A stretch of 64,000 bases of DNA from Diplonema papillatum (GCA_030068145.1 JAPJBO010000358.1:124001-188000); one strand, 5' to 3'. Positions 12,901 to 23,001 are shown, numbered from the stretch's first letter. Translations and numbers: made by a program. Notes: generated by a model not told the origin, from the letters alone.

Positions 12901-15900
12901 CGGATGTGATAGCTTGCAGTCGAGTCGACGCTTGCACATACGACTTTCTGCAGTGGCGTCGCAGTCCTCTTTTTCTGTATAAGCACCTGCTTTGTAGCCC
13001 GGGAGCGAAATGTTAAAGGAGGAAAACGAACTATAACCCACACGAAACACGGATTAATCTGGGGTTCGAACTATTCTCTGACCGGAACATGTGACGAGTG
13101 CGTGGACTTCATGCCGCCGACGACGCACGAGGAGACCGGCGAGGTGTGGGTCACCGAGGTTCCCGTGACGGTCGGGCAGTGGCGGCTGATCGCCGCCGCG
13201 TTCTCACACGTCGCGCACCTGGTCACCCCCGACGACATCCGCCTCTCCGCCTATAACACCATCACTCCCAGGACGAAAATGTACTATAGCCCACACGAAA
13301 CACGGATTAATCTGGGGTTCGAACTATTCTATTACCGGAACATGTGACGAGTGCGTGGACTTCATGCCGCCGACGACGTACGAGGAGACCGGCGAGGTGT
13401 GGGTCACCGAGGTGTCCGTGACGGTCGGGCAGTGGCGGCTGATCGCCGCCGTGGTCACCACGACGACATCCGCCTCTCCACCTACAACACCATCACTCCC
13501 AGGAGAAAAATGTACTCTAGCCCACACGAAACACAGATTCATCTGGGGTTCGAAAAATATTCAATTACCGGAACATTCCCGATGACACATTGTTGAAACA
13601 CATCCACCCCCAACAGCTCATGAAACGCGTGTGCCGCGAGATTTTCGCCCTGGTCGAAGACGCTGTCGGCGCTGCGGAACGGCGGAAGAACGCGATGAAG
13701 CGCCTCGTCGACGAGTGTGCGGTCGACTTCGTGCAGCTGGCCCAGCGGTGCTACCGGCTGGGCATCCCGGACGACGAACTGCGGGAGAAGACGCGGCCGG
13801 CCGCGGACGGCGGCGTGGAGCTGTCGGAGGACCGCCCGATCACGTTCCACGGGCTGGGCGACGAGTGCGTGGACTTCATGCCGCCGACTACGTACGAGGA
13901 GACCGGCGAGACGTGGGTCACCGAGGTTCCCGTGACGGTCGGGCAGTGGCGATTGATCGCCGCCGCGTTTCCGCACGTCGCGCACCTGGTCACCCCCGAC
14001 GACATACGCCTCTCCGCCTACAACACCATCACGCCCGCTGACAACCGAAACGCGAGACTCACCAAGAAACACGCTCCGCGCGACGAAACCGGCTCCCGCG
14101 CGTGGTTTGTGCCCAGGCTCCGCGGGGAGACCGTCGCGCCGTCGACCGTGCTTGAGCTTCCCTACGAAACCGCCGCGAAAATCGCGGCGTGCCTGTCGGG
14201 CACGCTGCCGACTTGGCAGCAGTGGGAAGCCGGCGTCCGAGGCGTCGACGGCCGCCGCTACCCCTGGGGCAACTCGGTCTCCGAAGTAACCATCGCGCTC
14301 GAATCCCTCCCCTTGGGCTGGGCGGTCAATAACCCGCGCCAGGGTCTAGCCGCCGACAACGGATACGTAGAACTCGCAGACACCGTCGTCGACGTTCGTT
14401 CCGTCCACCGAGCTGGCCAGCTGCCGGCGGCGCCGGAGGAGGATGTCACCGGAGGAACCGCGGGGCGCGTGGCGCCGGCGCAAGGAGTTCGAGGGCAGGG
14501 TTCGAGCCGCAGGCGGTCTAAAATCGCGCTGGAGATCCGGCAGCAGGCGGGCGCCGCGGGAGCCGCGGCCGGAGAGGAGCAGCCGCGGGCGTACCAGCTG
14601 CACGCGGGGTCCCGCCACGGGCTGTGGGCGGTGCACGAGGCTCCGCGGGTCGACTCGGCGGTCACGCGGCTCTTGGACGACGGCACGACGATCTTCGCCA
14701 CCGTCACCGGCAACGGCTGGCTGTGCCTGGCGGACCGGCAGGGCTGGGTCAAGCAGCAGCAGCAAGGCGTCGGCTGGCAGGAGGTATGTTTACCCGGGAC
14801 CTTTTTACACACGAATGGCTGATAAAATCAACGGAAGGAGAAAAAGACAGGCGCTTCGTTTTGTTGGTGCGTGTCGGGAAGGCACTCAGCTTGACCTCCC
14901 TCCCAGTCAACGGCATCCGGGACGCAGTCGTTTTTCGACTTGAGCAGCTCAGCCATTTCTAAGATTATTTCTTTGTTTGTGCGTGCTGGGAAGGCACTCA
15001 TGACCTCCTCTCAGTCAACGGCATCCGGGACGCAGTCGTCTTTCGACTTGAGCAGCTCAGCCATTTGTAAGATTGTTTCTTTGTTTGTGCGTGCCGGTTG
15101 ATCGTTTTCCCACTTGTATTTACCCTGTGTATATTCAGGTAAGGAATTCTGATCAACCACCAAAACACGCTGCCTACGTCTTTTTAGCCTGCACAATACA
15201 TTGAAGGGCAACCCACAAGATTGTTAGTACTAAAAAGAAAGACGGTAGAGTAAACCCCTAAAGAAAAACTAGCTGCTGTGTCGTCGGGAAAAAGAAATAA
15301 GATTCTCTCCCCATTTGGCATTCGATGCAGGAGGATAGGGCGGGGTGGGCCGGCTCAATGTGGTGGGACGCCCCCAACTCCACCATTCCACGTCAAATCA
15401 CGCAGGTCCGGAGCCGCGCGGCAGCGCCCGACATCGTGGTGGAGACGGAGTCCTGCGAGTCCGACACGCCGGAGCAGTCCCCGCACGGTTCGGCCCGCAC
15501 CCGCCCGCTGGGGGTCAGCTTCGCGGACGCATCACCGGCCAAGGCCGCCGCCCCGCTGGGTGGCAGCGCGAAGCAGCTGCAGCTGCCGGCCATTGCGGCC
15601 GCACCGCCCGACGCGGAAAGCATCCGCAGGATGATGAACTCGCTGGGCATGAAGCACCGGCTGAACGTCCCCGACTCCGACTGGGCGGAGCGCGAAGCCG
15701 GCCTGCCGAGGCCTGGACTGCTCGACGAGACTCACGCGTCGTCGTCGTCGTTCCACGACCTGGACATTTCAACGGCAGCGAAGCTGCTCCCCGCGGGGAG
15801 GTATAAAGGAAGGGGGTTCAAGTACTCGTGCTCCGACGAACCCGTGTTGAAAGGGGCGGCCAGACTGGGGAAAGAGTGGAATCTGGCGACGGACCAAGCG

Positions 15901-16425
15901 AAGCTGATGGTGTCCGGGAAGCCGCTGCACGACAGAGTCCTTCGGTCGGTGTCGGATTTGTTCTCGAAGCAGGACGTGTGCTGCCACCGCACGTCGCTGC
16001 CGCGCACGTTCTACGCCACGAACCACCGCGCCTTCTCGGGACCCCCCGCGTTCTGCATGATCCGGGAGCCGGGCGTGCTGCCTATGGCAGAGCGGCGGGA
16101 CCTGCTGCGCCGGAAGGTCGACGAGTCGGACGAAAACCTCGGCGTGCCGCCGCCCGCCGGCGGCGAAGTCGGCGTCCAGGTGCGGCTGCGGGGACACGGC
16201 AGGAGGCGCTTCACCGGCACGCAGCAGCCGCGGTTCCCAACTCCTGTCCGCGCCGCGTTCCGGCTGGCCTTCGTCGCAACGGGCCTGGCGCAGGTCCACC
16301 CGTGCCGTCCGTGCGCCCGGCACTGCGCCCGCTGCCAAAAGACGTATTACTACGTCGAAGATTGCCCGACTTGCACCGAATTCAACAAGCTCCTCGCCTC
16401 CTACGGCGTATCAAATTGCAGCTAA
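6486..16425 (+). CDS. Gene A: four-exon protein with FGE-like, SH3b-like and Cys-cluster regions
   Basis: Exons 6486-6949, 8014-9007, 13617-14783 and 15331-16425 give 1240 codons including the stop (1239 aa). Domains in order: Q/E/R-rich, probably coiled-coil N-terminal region (1-~240, with a Gly/Ala-rich linker); an unrecognised region to ~486; a formylglycine-generating-enzyme (sulfatase-modifying factor) type domain around 585-715; an SH3b-like segment around 818-870; a Ser/Pro-rich region; and a Cys cluster near 1197-1226. Splice phases agree at all three introns. The FGE fold is often reused as a non-catalytic binding module, and the usual catalytic C-terminal part is not evident here. 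No signal peptide is seen, so a cytosolic scaffold is possible. Function is otherwise unknown. Confidence 0.6.
7203..7526 (+). pseudogene. Truncated tandem copy of gene A exon 2
   Basis: Matches 8014-8355, including the acceptor (CAG before GCCCGAAGAAC), but has an in-frame TAG where the intact exon has GAG, lacks part of the Gly/Ala linker, and stops matching abruptly after a GCGTTTAC word. It lies inside intron 1 and would be skipped. Confidence 0.75.
7540..7715 (+). repeat. Dispersed repeat family 2
   Basis: About 170 bp, marked by a TTGCCCTTCAATGTATTGTG word at the left and a GATCAACCGGCACGCAC word at the right. Other copies: 15085-15240 (-), 44925-45080 (+), 61393-61530 (+), and a scrap near 27170. 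Confidence 0.8.
7730..7906 (+). repeat. Dispersed repeat family 8
   Basis: Matches 31398-31560: both share a GAAACTGAACCGCC start, ACGTCCAGGATT in the middle and CTCCTACTCGCGGTGTACGG at the right end. Confidence 0.65.
7910..8000 (+). repeat. Dispersed repeat family 1 fragment
   Basis: Shares GAGACTCTAAAATCCCGGAT and an AAGCGAACC word with 6299-6385, and in longer form with 21043-21210, 24190-24560 and 35988-36180. Reverse-strand copies sit near 24895-24975 and 36490-36590. Confidence 0.7.
8014..9007 (+). CDS. Gene A exon 2
   Basis: Acceptor ACACCAG ends at 8013. The first G completes the split Ser codon from exon 1, giving KES-PEEHAESERMDKQ, so the ATG at 8042 is internal. Residues ~155-485. 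Starts with an E/R/Q helix and a Gly-rich linker, then a mixed alpha/beta-looking region (LMIGAFTFRLTCRDDLEV; VLSQRMSYEPSSGLLVSG). Donor GTGTGT at 9008, phase 0. Confidence 0.6.
9105..11021. mobile_element. Foldback-like satellite element in gene A intron 2
   Basis: Ends are inverted repeats of about 45 bp: TACCATACTTTGCATCCTGG at 9111-9130 faces its near complement at about 10994-11018. The interior holds inverted minisatellite arrays (9125-9215 versus 9640-9690) around a unique core (9220-9635), then about 1.3 kb of a GACTCAGGCT minisatellite. The sequence left of it (9021-9104) recurs at 12724-12796 and there runs straight into a GCATTTC word, the same word found right of the element, so 12796/12797 looks like an unoccupied site. 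No transposase ORF seen. Confidence 0.6.
9660..10960. repeat. CTCGACTCAGGCTGAACTCAGG minisatellite
   Basis: About 1.3 kb of alternating half-units CGACTCAGGCT and GAACTCAGGCT, giving a 22-23 bp higher-order period. Near-identity between units implies recent expansion. Confidence 0.95.
11060..11640. repeat. 29-bp satellite array
   Basis: About 20 head-to-tail copies of a 29-bp unit containing GCCGAAAGTCCAATCCTACC. Units vary at a few positions (CTTTTA, CTTTCA or CTCATA) and one is shortened near 11280. Confidence 0.95.
12010..12100 (+). repeat. Dispersed repeat family 3 fragment
   Basis: Contains GGGCGTAAGCGTTCAACAAA and ATTGTTCTCTCCCCCTCTAG, diagnostic of family 3 (longest copies at 24637, 38874 and 60030). 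Confidence 0.8.
12597..12702 (+). mobile_element. Two head-to-tail LINE 3'-end stubs in a landing site
   Basis: Target-like GGCAGCCGCTGCTTAAC ends at 12613. A 37-bp stub (12614-12650) and a 52-bp stub (12651-12702) follow, each ending CAATGCTTAAC. The right flank resumes with a GACGTGGGCGGC word as at other landing sites. Extreme 5' truncation of LINE-B copies explains both. Confidence 0.8.
12724..12796 (+). repeat. Dispersed repeat family 9, unoccupied copy
   Basis: Same as 9021-9104 (shared ATTTACATCTGAATGACACC and GTCGACAACTAACAAGTAAA) but without the satellite element attached. Confidence 0.75.
13093..13510 (+). pseudogene. Two truncated tandem copies of gene A exon 3
   Basis: Copies at 13093-13275 and 13346-13500 match 13860-14035 (the start of the FGE-like domain, from DECVDFMPPTTYEETGE). 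The unit is about 253 bp and includes a family 3-like spacer. The second copy has an internal deletion. Confidence 0.8.
13617..14783 (+). CDS. Gene A exon 3: FGE-like and SH3b-like domains
   Basis: 389 codons, phase 0 at both ends. Acceptor CCCCCAACAG ends at 13616; donor GTATGT begins at 14784. The FGE (sulfatase-modifying factor) family is recognised from VPVTVGQWRLIAAAF (the family's VTnaqY strand), then LPTWQQWEAGVRGVDGRRYP followed by WGNS, a close match to the hallmark LPTEAEWExAARGxxGRxYPWGN. Downstream, LWAVHEAPRVDSAVTRLLDD and a later GNGWLCLADRQGWVK look like an SH3b domain. The C-terminal RGGSW/Cys core of catalytic FGE is not visible, so it is probably a structural or binding FGE fold. 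ATG at 13620 is not needed as a start if the exon is spliced. Confidence 0.65.
15085..15240 (-). repeat. Dispersed repeat family 2, reverse copy
   Basis: Reverse complement of 7540-7715, inside gene A intron 3. A short tandem duplication of the preceding 75 bp (about 14870-14960 and 14985-15065) adjoins it. Confidence 0.75.
15331..16425 (+). CDS. Gene A exon 4, terminal, with Cys cluster
   Basis: Acceptor TTCGATGCAG ends at 15330, phase 0, giving GWQE-EDRAGWAG. 364 residues to the TAA at 16423. A low-complexity Ser/Ala/Pro part comes first, then a basic segment, then near the C-terminus HPCRPCARHCARCQKTYYYV and DCPTCTEF: three CxxC pairs, zinc-ribbon or RING-like in spacing, but I cannot assign the family. 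Confidence 0.6.
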   Translation, partial: EDRAGWAGSMWWDAPNSTIPRQITQVRSRAAAPDIVVETESCESDTPEQSPHGSARTRPLGVSFADASPAKAAAPLGGSAKQLQLPAIAAAPPDAESIRRMMNSLGMKHRLNVPDSDWAEREAGLPRPGLLDETHASSSSFHDLDISTAAKLLPAGRYKGRGFKYSCSDEPVLKGAARLGKEWNLATDQAKLMVSGKPLHDRVLRSVSDLFSKQDVCCHRTSLPRTFYATNHRAFSGPPAFCMIREPGVLPMAERRDLLRRKVDESDENLGVPPPAGGEVGVQVRLRGHGRRRFTGTQQPRFPTPVRAAFRLAFVATGLAQVHPCRPCARHCARCQKTYYYVEDCPTCTEFNKLLASYGVSNCS

Positions 16426-16430
16426 GTGTG

Positions 16431-16884
16431 AGGCTCTTCACCGACACGCAGCAGCCGCGGTTCCCAACTCCTGTCCGCGCCGCGTTCCGGCTGGCCTTCG
16501 TCGCAACGGGCCTGGCGCAGGTCCACCCGTGCCGTCCGTGCGCCCGGCACTGCGCCCGCTGCCAGAAGACGTATTACTACGTCGAAGATTGCCCGACTTG
16601 CACCGAATTCAACAAGCTCCTCGCCTCCTACGGCGTATCAAATTGCAGCTAAGTGTGAGGCTCTTCACCGGCACGCAGCAGCCGCGGTTCCCAACTCCTG
16701 TCCGCGCCGCGTTCCGGCTGGCCTTCGTCGCAACGGGCCTGGCGCAGGTCCACCCGTGCCGTCCGTGCGCCCGGCACTGCGCCCGCTGCCAGAAGACGTA
16801 TTACTACGTCGAAGATTGCCCGACTTGCACCGAATTCAACAAGCTCCTCGCCTCCTACGGTGTATCAAATTGCAGCTAAGTGTG
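16431..16884 (+). repeat. Two extra tandem copies of the gene A 3' end
   Basis: The last ~215 coding bases of gene A plus the stop are repeated as 227-bp units starting at 16209, 16436 and 16663, almost identical. Copies 2 and 3 keep the Cys cluster and the stop. Because the first copy already ends in TAA, they would lie in the 3' UTR. Confidence 0.9.
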
Positions 16885-16889
16885 GCATC

Positions 16890-19270
16890 GCGTTGTTGTA
16901 TCCGCACGTACGGTACCAACCGTCACTTTTTGATAGGGACAACGCGTTGTTCCATAAAAAAGAATGAGGTGTCAGTGCCAGTGTTGCTCAGGAATCCGGT
17001 GTCCCGGAAGCCATCCAGAAAGCGAACCTGTAGTGCCGTTGGTGAGCCGGTCCCACCCCCTGCCTGATCGACAGAGCATAATCGTTTGGGTTAGAATGCG
17101 ACTAATCTGTGGCGATGATTTGCATCGCCGGCGTCGCGGTTATCTCTTCGCACGTGATGCGTCATGCTTTTGTCTCTTCAGCTCGTCTTGATCGTCGCGT
17201 TCAGGCGCGCGCTCGGTTGCTCGCCTGCTCGTGCGTTGTATGATGTAAGCGAGCATAATCGTTTGGGTTTGAATGCAAATAATCTATGGCGATAATCTGC
17301 ATCGCCGGCGTCGCGGTTATCTCTTCGCACGCAGCGAGCGCAATCGAGCCGTCAGGTCGTTTTAAACGGGGTCGGTGAATTGGCTGAGTCGGTTTACCAA
17401 GCCCTTCTCCGCGAGGCCCCGCGTTCAGTTTGCGCCACGGGTTCCTTCCTCTCCCTTATTCGTTCTGCTGCTTATGGCTTGCTCGCGACAACGGCACGCA
17501 GCAGTCTCCTCTCTTTGCAGGGGGGCCCTGTCATTTCCATGGCAGGGCTCGGTTCCTGTGCTGTACCCAGACCACCTGTTGCTCCAAGAGGGTAGCGCCG
17601 ACGTTCCATTTGCCGAAGAGTTCCTTTTGCTGAAGTACTGGGGTATCAAGCATATCACTGAAGTGCATTCATCGTGCCTTTATCATCAGACGCATGCGGG
17701 AGCGAGCGGTATCCAGCGCACCGCTGCACTGCAGTGCAGATATCTTGCATTTCATCAACGCGTCAGTCGGCAGACGGATCAGAGAGCGAGCGGAAGGCAA
17801 CCCGCCGCGACCACGAACGTTCCCGCCGTGGCGGACACGCCCGACAACTGCCTCTGTCGCTTTCCGCTGTGCCCTTTGCATTGGCTCCGGAGCCTCGGCA
17901 CCTCTTCCACCTGCAATCACTTCATCTATCAGCAGCGCCATCTTACAAGTGCACTCAACCACAGGTTTACATTGAAATAGTTTGAGAGAGAAAAGAAAGC
18001 TGCAGCAAACTTGGGCTACAGAAACCTTGAGCAATACCCGCGTCTTCGGCACCCGACACGGGAAGCACTCTTCAGACCTCCTAAAACCCTCAACCGAGCA
18101 AACCACAGGTTTACATTCAAATATTTTGAGAGAGAAAAGACAGCTGCAGCAAACTTGGGCTACAGAAACCTTGAGCAATACCCGCTTCTTCGGCACCCGA
18201 CACGGGAAGCACTCTTCAGACCTCCGAAAACCCTCAACCGAGCAAACCACAGGTTTACATTCAAATCTTTAGAGAGAAAGAGAGCGGAAGAAGGGAGGGA
18301 ATCTGCAAAAGAAACTAGCTGAGAACAGCACAAGATCCGTCGGTAGAGAAGGCCTGCCAAAAAGCAATCAACTGCCTTCGGGTCAGACTAGTCTGACACT
18401 CGCTGTCGGTCGGTTGATAGAAAGAAAAAAAATGATGTGCTGATCGAATTCTCGCGGTGCAACAAAGCTGCAATGAAGAGCGTCTGCGAGCGGATACGAG
18501 TACAAGAGTCGGAAGACAAGGCCGCAGAGTGGGCAAACTGGCTGAGAAGCGAATTGAGCACCCGGTAAGAGGGCGAGCAAACTGATTTTGGCATCTTATT
18601 TCTTGTTTTCTTTCTCTAACTAAAGCGCGTCACCAAAACTCCTTGCCAAACAAACAAAGGTCGCAAGACACCAAACTGATCGTCCTTCGGGATCGACGGT
18701 AACACAAAACGAACCCACTCGCTCCCTCCAGTGGCTTATATATGGGTCTGGTGCTCGGACCAAGTCCGAGCAAAAAAAAAAAAAAAAAAAAGCACAGAAT
18801 GCCCCGGCTGAGGGGCCCAGTAGTAGTGCTACAGTACAGCAGTCACACTAGCAGTACACAGCACCGGTTACTGCACCTTTGGATCATCATTGAAGCAACG
18901 TACAGCCTCAAATTTGGAACCTGCGACTTGCCCAATAGCTTGAAAAAAATTTCCGCGCCTGCGGCGCTAGTATTTCTGGCTTGTGTATTGTTTCATGACG
19001 TGTTGCCAAGAAAGCGAAGACCGCGGCTGTCTGCCCTGCTGTTGCAGATTACTGCCAAGTGTTCTTGAATGATCCCGGCACACTGCTAAAGTACCCCAAC
19101 ACTCGCCTTCTTCGCATGGCTCTTTTGCTTCTGAAGGACAGTCTCTGTGATGGACAGTAGTGACAACCAAAGAGGTGTACCCTGTCGGATACATAAACGT
19201 GCAGTTGTGCCGCAACTGGGATTTTTAGTAACTCCGAGCAACTTATGGACAGTTACGTGGGAGGAATTTT
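16890..19270. other. Intergenic region between genes A and B
   Basis: Contains two related pieces (17085-17220 and 17265-17345, sharing TTATCTCTTCGCACG) that also match 33050-33180, a 144-bp direct repeat (17962-18105, 18106-18249, partial third), and an A-run at 18773-18791. The 201-codon frame at 17375-17980 has no recognisable features and I do not call it a gene. Confidence 0.45.
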
Positions 19271-19333
19271 TATATATAAGGCCCTGGATCCCTCCAAAAA
19301 AAAAAAAAAAAAAGAAAAAACGATAAGCGGAAG
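19271..19333 (+). promoter_or_regulatory. TATA-like sequence and A-tract before gene B
   Basis: TATATATAAG at 19271-19280 lies 54 bp before the gene B ATG, followed by an A-run at 19297-19314. Position is plausible for a core promoter, but if genes here are transcribed polycistronically it may be incidental. Confidence 0.25.
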
Positions 19334-20978
19334 ATGTTGATACCAATCCGCCACATTGCGATGGCGAGCACGGCTGTGTGCGTGGTGGTGGCGGTTTGCC
19401 TCACGCTCGGGCTCTCGCTGGCGTCCGCAGACGACGCGCTGGACAAGACGCGCGACCTGCAGGACGGCGTGCTGGCGACGTGCTTCGAAGCCGGCGAAGA
19501 GAATTTGGTTGAAGCCACGTACAGCACCCTGAGCACGCTCTCCGAGCGTGTGGCCGTCGCCATCCAGCGGCAGCTGGACGAGGCCCGCCGGGCGCAGGCT
19601 GAGCTCGTGAACGTCGCTTCAAAGGTCCCGCCGAGCCAGTCTCACGACCTCGCATCGTACGCCCACATCGCGCCGGTTATGGCGTCGTTGTGGGACGCGC
19701 GCAACATATCGTTCCTCCTGTTCCTCACGCAGCCGAACGTCTCGAATTTCGGCTTCTTGCTCGTCGAAAACTCGGGGGCCGCCGCCCACAACGCGGAGTT
19801 CGGCCGGCACGAAAACAGCACGAGCATCATCGCCACCAAGGAGGCGGTCAACCGCACGTACGCCGCCGGCTCGTACCCGGGGTTGATAGGCACGTTGGAC
19901 CACGGCAGCGGCGGTTTTTTTGAAGAGGCGCCGTGCAACCCAGTCGAGCTGCTGGTGCAGTGGACAGGGGACACGGTGTCCGGAGCGTGCGACTTCGTGG
20001 TGGTTCCGACGGCGATCAACCTCGTGCAGGACGGGCTGGCAATGCCGGCAGGATTCGCCATGTGGTCGCAGATATATTCGTACTCGACGTACACGGGTGT
20101 TACGGTGCTGGGCGACTTCCGGTCGCAAAACGGCGGCGGCGACGCCGGGGAGAGGGTCGGGCTGGTGGCTGCGGGCTTCGACCTGAAGACGGTGAACACG
20201 TTCCTCGCGTCGATCGCCGGAGACGATCGCGAAGCGTTCCGCTCCCGGATCTTCCTCACCGTCGGCGGCGCCGGCGACCAGGCGGGGCTGCTTCTCGGCG
20301 TCTCACACGGCGAGTCGCGGTATGAAACCTACGGGCAGGATCCGATGTACCCGCTGCGGAACATCACGCTCAAATCCCCGCTGCACTGCACAAACGCGTC
20401 GGACCCCACCATCCGTTCCGTGTCTCGGTTTTTGTACGCCGCGAAAAATGCGTCGGTCGACGCTGCCGTTGACCCCTTTGCGTCCGCGTCTCGGGAGGTC
20501 ATGACCATGGCGCTCGACAACGGAACGTACTACATCCTCATCACGTCGATGACCGACCGGTTCGGCTTGAACTGGTGGCTGAGCAACGTCGTCGACGAGG
20601 ATTCCGTGCTCGGATCCACGCGGCAGCGGCGGATTGCGGCGAAGGCGAGTGTCCGAGAATCGAACGACGACGTGTCGGCTCAGCTGGTCACGGACCAAAC
20701 CGTGCTCTTCGTCGTCGTCATCTCGGCCACGATCGGGATCATGTGCGTCGCGTACTTCAGCACCGCACAGGTCAACCGGTCGCTCGAGCTGCTCACTCAG
20801 GACCTCAAAGAGCTCGCCGAGCTCAAGCTCGACTCCATCGACACGTCCGTGACCCGGAACAGCTACATCCGGGAGGTGCACTTCATCCACGAGTCTTTCC
20901 TCACCGTGCTCTCCGCCATGCGCGAGTACCGCCAGTTCATGCCGCAGTCGTTGACGGATTACCGCATGTCGGCCGCCG
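19334..20978 (+). CDS. Gene B exon 1: sensor, membrane helix, linker
   Basis: Opens at ATG (MLIPIRHIAMAST) and ends in phase 1 at donor GGTGTGC (GT at 20979). Without splicing, the frame would run on into a family 1-like stretch and stop at 21029. Confidence 0.7.
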
Positions 20979-23001
20979 GTGTGCAAAACAATCTTTTCAT
21001 AAAAACCCCCGGAATTTCAAGCGAACTTTAAACTAAAACGGGAAATGAGAGCGCGCGCTAAAATAAGTCGAATAGTCGGCGATAGGCAACGAAGACACAC
21101 CGCACGATACGATACGCGCACTAATACACCTCAAAGGAACCTTTCCGACAGTAGTTACCCGGAGACTATAAAACCCCGGATCTCTTAGCGAGCTTGCGCT
21201 CTAAAAATACTTGCGCAAACCACAAGGCTATTAAGCAGCACCAAGAAGTACACGAAAACGACGGTCATGCGGTACCAAGAACTACTACGGCACCATACTG
21301 GGGAGTCGGCTTTGAGTTTCCGACACTGCTTTTGGGCATAAATAAACCTGTATTCACGTATCTTCGCTCGCGGCCTTCGTCCACTCAGACCGCCGCGGCG
21401 GCATTCCGGAGACCAGCAGCAGCAGCAGCAGCACGGACACAGAGGTTGTGCAGGGGAGCGGGTCGAACGTCGCGTCGACGAACTCGTACTTCACGACGGA
21501 GGAGTCGGGCTCTCCGATCACCGGCGTCATGTCGAAGGGGTTTTCGGTGCACCCCGCCCTGGCCGTGCACCTGCACCGGGCGCACGTCAGCTTAAAAGAA
21601 CTCAAAGCTCAACGAACACGACGCGGGCGGCAAAGAGAAAGCAGGAAAAACCTTTATGCCTTCTACAGTTAAGAACACGTACGAAAACCTGGACACTAGT
21701 ACAGTTCAAAACACTTGCAAAGGGTGAAACTCCGTATTCACATTTCTGAACTCGCGACCTTCTTCCACTCAGACCGCCACGGCGGCATTCCGGAGACCAG
21801 CAGCAGCAGCAGCAGCACGGACACAGAGGTTGTGCCGGGAAGCGGGTCGAACGTCGCGTCGAACGAGCCGTCCTCGCACTTCACGACGGAGGAGTCGGGC
21901 TCTCCGATCACCGGCGTCATGTCGAAGGGGTTTTCGGTGCACCCTGCCCTGGCCGTGCACCTGCACCGGGTGAAGAGCACGGCGCACGTCAGCCTCGAGT
22001 GCCGGGATTTCGCGCGGTCCTGCCACGAGATCCGCGACCCGCACTCGATTGCGGAGTTCCACTCGCAGTGGCTGCAGTGCTGCGTCGCGGACGCCAAGTC
22101 GTCTAACGGCAACGTCGCTCGGTTCATCGCCGACAGAGTCGACGTCAACTTCGGGTGCAACGCGCCGTGCCCGAGCCCCGGAAGCAAGGCCGGTGCCTAC
22201 ATACTGAAGGTGAAGGACCGGCTGCAGATGTGCCCCACGGCCTTCCTCATGGTGTCTGGCGCCGCGTCTGGCACCTCGCTCGTCGGCAACCTCGGCTGCG
22301 AGGGCATCCGCGCTCCGTCGACGCTCGGTCGCACGTTCACCACCGCCCGCCTGATGCTCTCCCTCTGCGACGAGCTCGGTCTCGACGTGGTTCTCGACCA
22401 GAAGGCCGCGGACGACTGCCAAGGCAGATTCACCCTGATACCGGTCGACATGGTCAGGTTGGAATCGGGTCGGAAGTCGATGTGTTTCTACCTCGAAAGA
22501 AAGAAGAACGACGTCGCCGCCGAGTGGATGTACGCGATGAACACAGAGGACGACAAAGCGTACTTGGCCGTCTGGGAAAGTGTGAAGATCGCAGACGTCC
22601 CGGGGGCCCTCGAACTGCTGGACAAGCTGCCGAAAGAAGACGACATCGCGCAGGTGATCCACACGCGTCTGACGGCGTTCCAAAACGCGTTGCGCCTGGC
22701 GAACATAGCCGACCCGGAGTCGGTGGAGTACTCCTGGACCAGCAGGAACTTGTTCTTCCCCGCGCCCGCTGAGCATTTGCTCCGCCAAATGCAAGGTCGG
22801 GTGAAGCGGCGAGTCCACGAGCTCGCGTCGCCCGGGTACAGCGCCCGCAACCTCCGCAACATGTTCTCTCCCGAGAACGCGGTCGTTCCGTACCACAACT
22901 TCTTCTCCGCCGTCGAAGGCAAGCGCGAGTTCCCGAACAGGTTCCCCGGCAGACCCGGTGAGAGGAGCCCCATCTTCTCCCTCTCTCCAACGACTCCCTG
23001 A
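19334..23001 (+). CDS. Gene B: receptor-like protein with degenerate class III cyclase domain
   Basis: Exons 19334-20978 and 21773-23001 encode 957 aa. Residues ~8-32 form a signal peptide or anchor (VCVVVAVCLTLGLSLASA). Residues ~33-450 are an extracellular, NxS/T-rich sensor region, Cache-like in layout. A second membrane helix (VLFVVVISATIGIMCVAYF) spans ~455-477, followed by a HAMP-like helix and REYRQFMPQSL, which resembles the FxRYVPxxL linker before many protist cyclase domains. Residues ~610-775 resemble a class III adenylate/guanylate cyclase (GNVARFIADRVDVNFGCNAP; SGAASGTSLVGNLGCEGIRA). Of the two metal-binding Asp positions the first is lost (LECRDF for FSDI), the second is kept, and the VN of the VNLAxR motif is replaced. 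It is probably a non-cyclising pseudoenzyme or partner subunit. Confidence 0.7.
21043..21210 (+). repeat. Dispersed repeat family 1, long copy
   Basis: Runs from GCTAAAATAAGTCGAATAG through GGAACCTTTCCGACAG to CCCCGGATCTC. It provides the uninterrupted sequence for the MITE insertion seen at 24224-24440. It lies in the gene B intron. Confidence 0.75.
21379..21595 (+). pseudogene. Truncated tandem copy of gene B exon 2
   Basis: Begins with the same acceptor (CCACTCAG) and repeats the Ser-rich start and the FSVHPALAVHLHR segment of 21773-21990, with a short deletion before the AHVSL word, then diverges. It lies in the intron ahead of the real exon and could be spliced instead of it, giving a truncated protein. 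Confidence 0.75.
21773..23001 (+). CDS. Gene B exon 2: cyclase-like domain
   Basis: Acceptor CTTCCACTCAG ends at 21772; the first two bases complete the Asp codon, giving SAA-DRHGG. After a Ser-rich linker comes the cyclase-like fold, then a C-terminal helical region with EWMYAMNTEDDKAYLAVWES, a segment type seen after the catalytic domain in some protist cyclases. Stop TGA at 22999. Confidence 0.7.

Noticed and set aside
13590-13619. TTG start for the FGE-like exon
   Set aside because: The exon is better explained by the acceptor ending at 13616; no need for a non-ATG start.
17375-18250. 201-codon plus-strand and 193-codon minus-strand ORFs
   Set aside because: Overlap each other, run into a 144-bp tandem repeat, and have no motif or exon-like composition.
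21769-22896. 375-codon minus-strand ORF
   Set aside because: Lies opposite gene B exon 2 in GC-rich DNA; the plus strand has recognisable cyclase motifs and the minus strand none.
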